From Verrucomicrobia subdivision 6 bacterium (lineage in GTDB: Bacteria; Verrucomicrobiota; Verrucomicrobiia; Methylacidiphilales; Verrucolacustridaceae), in NCBI GenBank assembly GCA_945866245.1, contig CAMBGW010000142.1:1-5573 (forward strand): a DNA stretch of 5,573 bases, in the 5' to 3' direction. The notes under the pieces are model-generated. The model did not search any database. It was not told the origin of the DNA and was given only the letters and a program-made list of their open reading frames with translations. This document shows, one piece after another, positions 1-5,234 of the stretch; positions within the stretch are counted from its first letter, which is position 1, and every line of letters begins with the position of its first letter. The position numbers and the translations under genes were made by a program.

Positions 1-200
1 CTGGCGTCGTGGTCGGTTGAATCTGCTGGGGCGCCACAGGCGTTCCAAAGATGGTCGAGAAGGTCGCTGGAGGTGGGTTCGGTCTCGAGGGGAATCAGCT
101 GGTCGCCCAATCGAAGAAATGGGGCTGAGCCCTCCCGAAGAAAGAGGTCGCTGGCCCCAGCTTTGAGGCAGGACTCGCAAAGTGACTCAAGAGCTTCCAT
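1..200 (-). CDS. pilT: PilT-like type IV pilus ATPase, N-terminal fragment (3' end outside window)
   Basis: Translating the minus strand from the ATG at 198-200 gives 66 codons that stay open to the left edge. The start MEALESLCESCLKAGASD followed by LFLREG (residues 19-24), PFLRLGDQL (27-35) and IPLE matches the N-terminal PAS-like domain of PilT/PilU retraction ATPases, whose family pattern is GASDLHL-x-G-xPP-x-R-x-G-x-L-x-L. The usual histidine after SDL is phenylalanine here (F20). Family members are cytoplasmic hexameric AAA-type ATPases that depolymerise type IV pili. The Walker motifs that would confirm this lie beyond the window. The frame is also open upstream of the chosen ATG, over dinG, but PilT proteins begin close to the GASD motif, so the ATG at 200 is preferred. 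No strong Shine-Dalgarno site precedes it. The gene diverges from dinG across 56 bases. PilU, or a related PilB/GspE-type ATPase, cannot be excluded from this fragment. Confidence 0.75.
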   Translation of the reverse strand, partial: MEALESLCESCLKAGASDLFLREGSAPFLRLGDQLIPLETEPTSSDLLDHLWNACGAPADSTDHDA

Positions 201-203
201 ACC

Positions 204-233
204 TTGAGGATGATGTTCCTGCTGGCCGATAAA
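204..233 (+). promoter_or_regulatory. candidate sigma70-type promoter for the dinG-like helicase
   Basis: TTGAGG at 204-209 matches four of six -35 consensus bases, and GATAAA at 228-233 matches four of six -10 bases, with an 18-base spacer. Transcription would begin near 240, leaving a leader of about 17 bases that still contains the ribosome binding site. It lies partly over the first codons and leader of the divergent pilT-like gene. The call rests on pattern matching alone. No LexA-type palindrome is visible, so SOS control, as known for E. coli dinG, is not supported here. Confidence 0.3.
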
Positions 234-245
234 TCCAAGCCCCGC

Positions 246-252
246 GGAGAGG
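246..252 (+). promoter_or_regulatory. ribosome binding site of the dinG-like helicase
   Basis: GGAGAGG lies four bases before the ATG at 257. This supports the 257 start over the in-frame ATG at 293 (Met13), which has no purine-rich sequence at a suitable distance. Confidence 0.6.
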
Positions 253-256
253 TACG

Positions 257-2260
257 ATGAGCCGGGATCCGCTAGGAAACTTGGCTTTCCGAATGGGGGA
301 ATTCTTTTCCGATGGGGGAAAGTTGGGAAAAGCGAAGGGATATGAGTCGAGGCCTGGGCAGGCAAAAATGGCGGAGCGAGTGGCGGAGATTATCGAGGAT
401 CGGAAGCATCTGGTCGTTGAGGCTGGGACGGGGACAGGCAAGAGCTTGGCCTATCTGGTGCCGGCGGCTTTTGCGGCGGAGGAGTTGGGAAAGAAAGCGA
501 TCATTAGCACCTATACGATTCACCTGCAGGAGCAGCTGTTCGGAAAGGATGTGCCGATTGTTCAGTCGCTCGTCCCATTTGAGTTCTCGGCGGCTTTGCT
601 TAAGGGAAGGCACAACTATCTTTGTCCGCACCGACTGAAGAAGGCGCAGCAGCATCAAGGGGATCTTTTTGCCACTGGGCAGGCGGAGCAGTTACGGGGA
701 TTGGTGGAGTGGGCGGGAAAAACGACGGATGGGACGCTGTCCGATATCCAATTTCAGGTCGATGCGACGGTGTGGGCGCAGGTGTGTAGTGAGGCTTTTG
801 CTTGTACGCCAAGACATTGCGGAGGCCCGACGGGATGTTTCTATCAAAAGGCTCGGAACAAGATACTGGATGCCAAGGTGGTGATTCTAAATCACGCACT
901 ACTTTTCGGATTATTGGCGGGAGCGGAGGAAAGTGAGGAGGAGCCCAGCGAGGGATATCTTTTTCCAAACGATTTTTTGGTGCTGGATGAGGCTCATGAG
1001 GTGGAGGATGTGGCGGCGAAGGCGTTGGGTTTGGAGGTGCGACTGGGTTCGCTGAGGTTCTTGTTACAACGGCTGATTCATCCCAGGACAAAGAAGGGAG
1101 TGTTAACCAGAATTGGGGATGGAAACGCGGTGAAGTCGACATTGGGAGTATTGGGGATTTTGGAGGCGTCTTTTGAGGAGATTTTGGAAAGTGCGGGGTT
1201 GAAGGGGCCTGGGCAAAAGAGAGTCAGACAAGCGCTGGGGCTGAAGAGCGAGTTGGGGCCGAGATTGATGGATGTGCGGGCTCAATTGCTAAAACTAGCG
1301 GAGGATGCGGGGGATGGGGAGGAGCGGAACGAGTTGAAGGATCATGCGAGGAGGCTGGAGGGAAGTGCCTTTGGGTTGGGAGAGTTTTTGAAGATGAGTC
1401 GGGAAGGGCATGCGTATTGGGTGGAGAGGAGAGTGGCAGAGGATGGAAGGGCGCAGCGAGGGGAGATGAGTTTACATGCTTCGCCGGTGGAGGTGGCGGA
1501 AAGGTTGGAGGAGCTGGTTTTTCGGCCGGATTGCACCACGATCATGACGAGTGCAACGTTGGATGTGGGAAGGGGATTGGAGTTTTTTGCCAAAAGAGTG
1601 GGGGCGGGGGAGGCGGAGACACTTTTGGTGGAGTCGCCCTTTGATTATGAGAGCCAGATGCGAGTGTATTTGCCGAAAGGAATGCCCGAGCCGTCGGAGG
1701 GAGCAAGATTTCAGGAGGCGTTGGAGGGCTGGATTCAGCGGTTTGTGGGTATGACCAAGGGGAAGGCGTTTGTGCTGTTTACTAGCCGGGCAATGTTGCG
1801 AAAGACGGCGGAGGGGATGGCTGCGTGGTTTGAGGAGCAGGGGATTCGATTGCTGGTGCAGGATAAGGGAAATTCGAGAACTCGCCTCTTGAAGGAGTTT
1901 AAGGAGGATCGGGATAGTGTGTTATTTGGAACGGACAGCTTTTGGCAGGGGGTGGACGTGCCTGGCGAGGCGCTATCGAATGTGATTTTGACGAGGTTGC
2001 CATTTTCAGTTCCGGATGAGCCGTTGTTTGAGGCGAGGTGTGAGAGGATTAAGGAGAAGGGGGGAGAGCCGTTTCGGGAGTTACAGTTGCCTGAGGCGAT
2101 TTTGAAGTTTCGGCAGGGGGTGGGGAGATTGATTCGGAGCCGAGAGGATCGGGGTCAGATTGCGGTTTTGGATGGGCGGATCTTGAGTCGGACCTACGGG
2201 AAGAGCTTTTTAAAGATTCTTCCTGAGTGTCCGGTGGAGATTCTTGGAGATGAGGATTAG
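257..2260 (+). CDS. dinG: DinG/XPD-family iron-sulfur DNA helicase
   Basis: Complete 667-aa superfamily 2 helicase. Visible motifs in order: Q-motif-like RPGQ (32-35); Walker A EAGTGTGKS (55-63); motif Ia STYTIHLQEQL (84-94); four cysteines C123, C183, C188 and C194 in the arrangement GRHNYLC, then C-x4-C-x5-C followed by FYQKAR, the expected [4Fe-4S] ligands; NHALL (212-216); Walker B DEAH (244-247); motif III TSATL (431-435); FVLFTSR (505-511); motif V GTDSFWQGVDVPG (558-570); and motif VI QGVGRLIRS (620-628). Characterised E. coli DinG is a 5'-3' ATP-dependent helicase that removes R-loops and G-quadruplexes and helps forks pass transcribed genes. The length is close to E. coli DinG (716 aa), and there is no N-terminal exonuclease domain of the Firmicutes type. 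YoaA-like function is an alternative within the family. The gene diverges from a pilT-like gene and lies 36 bases before the next gene. Codon use is strongly G-rich with many TTG leucines, unlike alaS. Confidence 0.95.
   Translation: MSRDPLGNLAFRMGEFFSDGGKLGKAKGYESRPGQAKMAERVAEIIEDRKHLVVEAGTGTGKSLAYLVPAAFAAEELGKKAIISTYTIHLQEQLFGKDVPIVQSLVPFEFSAALLKGRHNYLCPHRLKKAQQHQGDLFATGQAEQLRGLVEWAGKTTDGTLSDIQFQVDATVWAQVCSEAFACTPRHCGGPTGCFYQKARNKILDAKVVILNHALLFGLLAGAEESEEEPSEGYLFPNDFLVLDEAHEVEDVAAKALGLEVRLGSLRFLLQRLIHPRTKKGVLTRIGDGNAVKSTLGVLGILEASFEEILESAGLKGPGQKRVRQALGLKSELGPRLMDVRAQLLKLAEDAGDGEERNELKDHARRLEGSAFGLGEFLKMSREGHAYWVERRVAEDGRAQRGEMSLHASPVEVAERLEELVFRPDCTTIMTSATLDVGRGLEFFAKRVGAGEAETLLVESPFDYESQMRVYLPKGMPEPSEGARFQEALEGWIQRFVGMTKGKAFVLFTSRAMLRKTAEGMAAWFEEQGIRLLVQDKGNSRTRLLKEFKEDRDSVLFGTDSFWQGVDVPGEALSNVILTRLPFSVPDEPLFEARCERIKEKGGEPFRELQLPEAILKFRQGVGRLIRSREDRGQIAVLDGRILSRTYGKSFLKILPECPVEILGDED
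1600..1616 (+). other. G-rich run inside dinG, possible G-quadruplex
   Basis: Two runs of five G separated by one C are followed by A-GG-C-GG. Runs of two guanines suffice for a two-tetrad structure, and the five-base runs could be split for a three-tetrad form. The whole gene is G-rich on this strand, so the run may simply reflect composition. Similar but weaker clusters occur at about 1309-1326 and 2114-2127. Confidence 0.2.
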
Positions 2261-2296
2261 GTTGTCAGAGGAAGATTAATCCCTTAATTCGAATAT

Positions 2297-4249
2297 ATGC
2301 GTTGGGGGTTGTATCTCTGTCTTGGACTTTTTTCAGCCGGTTTATGGGCTGAGGCTCCAATGGACTTGGAATCGCCGTTTCTAAAAATTGCGGTGGTGAG
2401 AGGGGCAACAGGGGCGCTTGAGGAAAGAGAAGTGACCAAAGCAAAAATTGTGGGTGATAAGATTGAGCTTATCACGACAAAGGGAGGAGTGGCTCTTTTT
2501 CCAGCAACCGATGTATCTGCTGTTTTGCCTAAGCTTCCTAGTGCTGGAGTTGTTTATCAGTTGGGGGACGTAGACGAAGCAATCCGGATGTTGGAATCTT
2601 TGCCTACGGATCTCAAACAAAGGCCTGAAGCTTCAATTGAGACTTTGCAAAAGTGGAAGGATTTAAGAAAACCGGCGGAGGAAGCGGATGCAAAACGCAG
2701 GGAGGAGGAGAAAAAAGCTGCTGAGGAAAAAGTTAAAGTGGAGCTCGTTCGGTTGAGTTCCTGGTTCAAGGAGGCTGCAGACTTTCAGAAGCCAAGAAGC
2801 GAAGAGGAGTTGGAAAAGCTAAGAGTGGAAGGGCAGAAATTCTTGCGAAATAAAACGGGAGATACCGCAAAAGTTTATGATTGTTTGGCTGTTCTTTCCC
2901 AAGTCTTACCGAAGGAAAAAGGAGGGCCACTTCCCGACTTGGCGAAATTAAGCGAGGTTCAACCAAACATCGTCCCTGATGATCTCCTTGTCTGGGTAAC
3001 TGCGGGTATATTGATTGTATCTTTTTTCGGATTGCTCATTGGGCTTAGCTTCACTTCTTCAGGGGTGACTCGTTTGCGTGAAGGAGCAGTACTAGGTGGC
3101 GTCGTGTTTGGGGGGCTTGGTTTAGCGATCTTGGCTGGTCTTGCGGCTATCTGGTGGCCTATGAGCGGGGTTGGTGAAAATATTTCATTTGCCATATCCC
3201 CGAGTATGGAAAGAACGGTCATCTTTGCAAAAAACAGTATTAAGCCGGTTTATTATTTACCGAGCGTTGAATCCAAGGCTTCTGGATTGGAGTTTGCTTC
3301 GTCCCTTTTGGCGTCACTTACTCCTTCAGCTGATTCCTCTGGAATGCTGAAAGGGAAATTAAAAGAGGGGACTTTTTGGCTTAAGGCAGATGCCTGGATG
3401 TGGAATCAGCCCGTTACGGCACTTGGAATACCGATTCCAGTAAGCTTTATGTTTCAAGGAAAAATACCTAAGGCAGCAGTGTGGTCCGATCTTTCTATAG
3501 AAAAAGTTTCATTGGGTTGGCTCACTCTTCCGGAATCTATTGGATCCATTTTCTGTGATGGGATGAAATCCACTCTACAAAGTGGTTTAAGTAGCGGGGG
3601 TTTTGCATCGATCAAAGCGACTCAAATGGACGATGGGCAGCTACTCATTTCAATGCAGGCCTCTGGGACAAAGCCAAAGTTTGAGATCAAAGAGGAAGAT
3701 AAGGAGGTCAAGCCTGATGCGACGAAAGCAGTTTATCGAAAAATGATTACGGCCGAGGAATTAACTCAAGAGTTTCAAAAAGGGCATGGTAAAGAATTTA
3801 TTGGGAAATATGTCTTGTTGGAGGGATTTGTTGAGCGTGTGGAAAGTGGCTCAGAGGTATCGGGAGTGCCAGTCGCTAGCAAACAAGTGGGAAAGAAAAA
3901 AAACAAAAATATAGATGAAAGCTCACTATTACCACAAGGTGAATTTGGGCAAAACACCTACGACAGCTTTTATTTGCGAACGGGCTCAAAGCCAATCCGT
4001 TGTCTTATTAAATCACAATTTGTATTTGTTCAAGACGAACGAAAGGATATTTATCTGGGCCCATCAGCAGACACGATTTCTGGAGAACCATTCATTAAAA
4101 ACGGTTATCGAGTTAAACTTCTAACAGAGGGAAGGGTCGAAGAAGTTAATAGGTACGGTGAAATCGAGGTTTATGGAATCCGCTTGGATCCGGAGTCCCT
4201 CAAAGAACAGATTCAGATCTTTGATCCCAACGAAGTTCAAAAGAAGTAA
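2297..4249 (+). CDS. uncharacterised envelope protein with signal peptide, two TM helices and C-terminal OB-fold-like domain
   Basis: I do not recognise this 650-aa protein as a named family. The N-terminus (MRWGLYLCLGLFSAGLWAEA) is a signal peptide with an A-x-A site at 18-20. Residues 24-90 look beta-rich. Residues 105-185 are charged and helical, with an E/K/R-rich core at 127-148 that could form a short coiled coil. Hydrophobic helices at 230-253 and 263-287 are joined by a short loop with R259 and R261, so by the positive-inside rule both large parts would face the periplasm. Residues about 330-460 form a soluble region with VSLGWLTLP (404-412). Residues about 480-630 (ITAEELTQEF, KYVLLEGFVERV, FYLRTG, IRCLI, YRVKLLTEGRVEEV, EIEVYGI) follow the layout of OB-fold proteins of the tRNA_anti-like type, though nucleic-acid binding is not implied at this location. 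The ATG is the first possible in-frame start after a TAA at 2285-2287. The only Shine-Dalgarno-like sequence (AGAGGAAG, 2267-2274) is too distant, at about 22 bases. GC content is lower than in dinG. Co-transcription with dinG is plausible. Confidence 0.85.
   Translation: MRWGLYLCLGLFSAGLWAEAPMDLESPFLKIAVVRGATGALEEREVTKAKIVGDKIELITTKGGVALFPATDVSAVLPKLPSAGVVYQLGDVDEAIRMLESLPTDLKQRPEASIETLQKWKDLRKPAEEADAKRREEEKKAAEEKVKVELVRLSSWFKEAADFQKPRSEEELEKLRVEGQKFLRNKTGDTAKVYDCLAVLSQVLPKEKGGPLPDLAKLSEVQPNIVPDDLLVWVTAGILIVSFFGLLIGLSFTSSGVTRLREGAVLGGVVFGGLGLAILAGLAAIWWPMSGVGENISFAISPSMERTVIFAKNSIKPVYYLPSVESKASGLEFASSLLASLTPSADSSGMLKGKLKEGTFWLKADAWMWNQPVTALGIPIPVSFMFQGKIPKAAVWSDLSIEKVSLGWLTLPESIGSIFCDGMKSTLQSGLSSGGFASIKATQMDDGQLLISMQASGTKPKFEIKEEDKEVKPDATKAVYRKMITAEELTQEFQKGHGKEFIGKYVLLEGFVERVESGSEVSGVPVASKQVGKKKNKNIDESSLLPQGEFGQNTYDSFYLRTGSKPIRCLIKSQFVFVQDERKDIYLGPSADTISGEPFIKNGYRVKLLTEGRVEEVNRYGEIEVYGIRLDPESLKEQIQIFDPNEVQKK
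3896..3903 (+). other. run of eight A within the 650-aa gene, possible slippage site
   Basis: The run encodes Lys-Lys-Asn in the sequence GKKKNKN (532-538), which sits in an apparent loop of the OB-fold-like domain. Gaining or losing one A leads to a stop within a few codons (TGA or TAG respectively), so slippage would give a protein ending near residue 540, without the second half of that domain. The full frame is intact in this sequence, and there is no evidence that slippage is used. Confidence 0.25.
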
Positions 4250-4374
4250 AAAAGTTTCTTCCCGATACACGTTTTCTTTAGGTGTACCAAAGTAGAGAGA
4301 TTTAAGATTTCCAATTCATCTGATTGTGTTGAGAGAAAGAAACGATAGGTTAGCCTTGGAAATTCGTATTTCTC
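4250..4374. other. convergent intergenic spacer
   Basis: This AT-rich spacer separates the stop codons of the 650-aa gene (plus strand) and the superoxide dismutase gene (minus strand). Beyond the weak hairpin annotated separately, I see no gene, repeat or clear rho-independent terminator. A 5-bp pair TACAC (4266-4270) and GTGTA (4282-4286) encloses an 11-base loop and is not convincing. Confidence 0.6.
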
Positions 4375-4375
4375 C
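4358..4375. terminator. weak hairpin between convergent genes, possible bidirectional terminator
   Basis: GAAAT (4359-4363), a TCGT loop and ATTTC (4368-4372) form a 5-bp stem that can be extended by G:C pairing with one bulged base. It sits right at the end of the superoxide dismutase gene. It lacks a T-run on either side, so it is at best a weak intrinsic terminator. Confidence 0.2.
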
Positions 4376-5082
4376 TAAACTGGCAAGCTGGTGATTTCTA
4401 GGCACGTTTTTACGTAATCCGTGCGGCGGTTTTGGTGCTTGAGATAGTAGGCGTGTTCCCAGACGTCGATTCCGTAGATAGGGGTGCGGCCGTTCAGCAG
4501 TGGAGAGTCCTGGTTAGGGAAGGGTTCGATGAAAAGTTTTCCATCTTTGCCGCGACCGAACCAAGCCCAGCCGCTTCCGAAGATACCCATCGCGCATTTG
4601 GTCATTTCTTCCTTCCACTTTTCATAGCCTCCAAAAGTATTATCGATCTCCTTGGCTAGTTTGCCCTCCGGTTTCTTGCCGGGGTTGGAAAGGGTTCTCC
4701 AAAGGATGGAGTGGTTAGAGTGACCACCGGCGTTGTTGCGGACGGTGGCGCGGATCTCGGCGGGAACGGCATCTAGGTTTCCTAAAAGTTCCTCGAGCGA
4801 TTTTTTCTGAAGGTCGGGATAAGGGGCGATGGCTTTGTTGAGATTGTTGACGTAGGCGGCGTGGTGTTTGTCGTGATGCAGGGTCATTGTCTCGGCATCG
4901 ATATAAGGCTCGAGGGCATTGGGTGCATCGGGAAGAGGCGGCAGAGAGAAGGGCCCAGCTGGGGGCGGTGTGGACGATCCTTGCTGAGCTACGGAGGGTT
5001 CCGCCGCAACGACAGAGAAGGGCAGGAAGCGGGAGGCGATGGAGGAGCCAAGTAGGATTTGGAAGAAGGTGCGTCTTTTCAT
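4375..5082 (-). CDS. sodA: exported Fe/Mn-family superoxide dismutase, probably Mn type
   Basis: 235 aa. The enzyme converts superoxide to oxygen and hydrogen peroxide. MKRRTFFQILLG followed by a hydrophobic stretch and VVAA-EP gives a signal peptide cleaved after about A27; the RRTFF core fits a Tat signal, and no lipobox cysteine is present. A Pro/Ser-rich linker (about 28-43) precedes the SOD domain at PFSLPPLP (44-51). Expected metal ligands are all present by alignment to E. coli SodA: H69 (in TLHHDKHH), H124 (in NNAGGHSNHS), D206 and H210 (in DVWEHAYY). Second-shell H73 and Y77 are kept. G120 and Q191 (in NQDSPL) are the Mn-type residues; Fe enzymes usually carry Ala-Gln and other changes here. 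The mature chain would be about 208 aa. The C-terminus ends YVKTCLEITSLPV, lacking the usual W-NVVNW segment and being roughly nine residues shorter after H210 than E. coli SodA. Location is inferred to be periplasmic. It converges on the 650-aa gene and diverges from alaS. The Shine-Dalgarno site is weak. Confidence 0.93.
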   Translation of the reverse strand: MKRRTFFQILLGSSIASRFLPFSVVAAEPSVAQQGSSTPPPAGPFSLPPLPDAPNALEPYIDAETMTLHHDKHHAAYVNNLNKAIAPYPDLQKKSLEELLGNLDAVPAEIRATVRNNAGGHSNHSILWRTLSNPGKKPEGKLAKEIDNTFGGYEKWKEEMTKCAMGIFGSGWAWFGRGKDGKLFIEPFPNQDSPLLNGRTPIYGIDVWEHAYYLKHQNRRTDYVKTCLEITSLPV

Positions 5083-5142
5083 AGCCTGATTATCCCGGTT
5101 GTTGATTGAAGCGAAAGCTTTTCATGAACGGGCTTTACGATC

Positions 5143-5164
5143 GGACGATTAAGGATAATCGTCC
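5143..5164. repeat. perfect 9-bp inverted repeat with 4-base loop
   Basis: GGACGATTA at 5143-5151 is followed by AGGA and then its exact reverse complement at 5156-5164. It lies in the 152-base divergent spacer between the superoxide dismutase gene and alaS. No T-run follows on either strand, so it does not look like a standard rho-independent terminator. It could be a REP-like dispersed palindrome, a protein-binding operator, or an RNA hairpin in the alaS leader with the purine-rich AGGA in its loop. Copy number elsewhere in the genome cannot be judged from this window. Confidence 0.7.
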
Positions 5165-5193
5165 CTACCAAGTTATGAGCTAACGGCAGGCTT

Positions 5194-5230
5194 GAGGAGG
5201 AAGGTGCCTTACGATATGATCATCAGTTAG
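5194..5230 (+). promoter_or_regulatory. misplaced Shine-Dalgarno-like tract with four-codon ORF before alaS
   Basis: GAGGAGGAAGG (5194-5204) is the best ribosome-binding-like tract in the window, but it ends 30 bases before the alaS ATG, and that frame has a TGA at 5217-5219, so it cannot serve an extended alaS start. A four-codon ORF (M-I-I-S) starts 11 bases after the tract at 5216 and stops at 5228-5230, four bases before alaS. Reinitiation or coupling is possible, but chance is also likely at this size. Confidence 0.25.
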
Positions 5231-5234
5231 TTCT

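Noticed and set aside
201..256. LexA-type SOS operator upstream of dinG
   Set aside because: No CTGT-N8-ACAG or GAAC/GTTC palindrome is present in the spacer.
600..1142. Long minus-strand open frame inside dinG encoding a proline-rich 180-aa product
   Set aside because: It lies wholly inside a complete helicase gene, and its Pro/His/Ser-rich composition is what the complement of G-rich codons produces. No family motif was seen.
2262..2290. Promoter between dinG and the 650-aa gene (TTGTCA, then TAATTC)
   Set aside because: The -35 match is fair, but the -10 matches only two of six bases at the right spacing. The ATTAA/TTAAT pair at 2275-2288 is a weak AT-only stem, so neither promoter nor terminator is supported.
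3915..4124. Plus-strand open frame inside the 650-aa gene
   Set aside because: It overlaps the OB-fold-like region in another frame, has no Shine-Dalgarno site and shows no recognisable motif. The main frame is uninterrupted.
4250..4440. Frameshift explaining the odd end of the superoxide dismutase
   Set aside because: The other two frames downstream contain no W-NVVNW-like sequence and soon meet stops or nonsense, so a single indel does not restore the family C-terminus.
4861..5084. Two plus-strand open frames opposite the superoxide dismutase gene
   Set aside because: They are antisense to a clearly conserved signal peptide and SOD N-terminus, and have no recognisable product.
5089..5094. 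GATAAT -10-like hexamer on the minus strand just before the superoxide dismutase start
   Set aside because: No -35 at suitable distance is visible, and transcription would start nearly at the ATG, leaving almost no leader.
5195..5210. Stem formed by AAGG-TG-CCTT or AGGC/GCCT pairs before alaS
   Set aside because: Only four base pairs, with either a two-base or a long loop; not significant.
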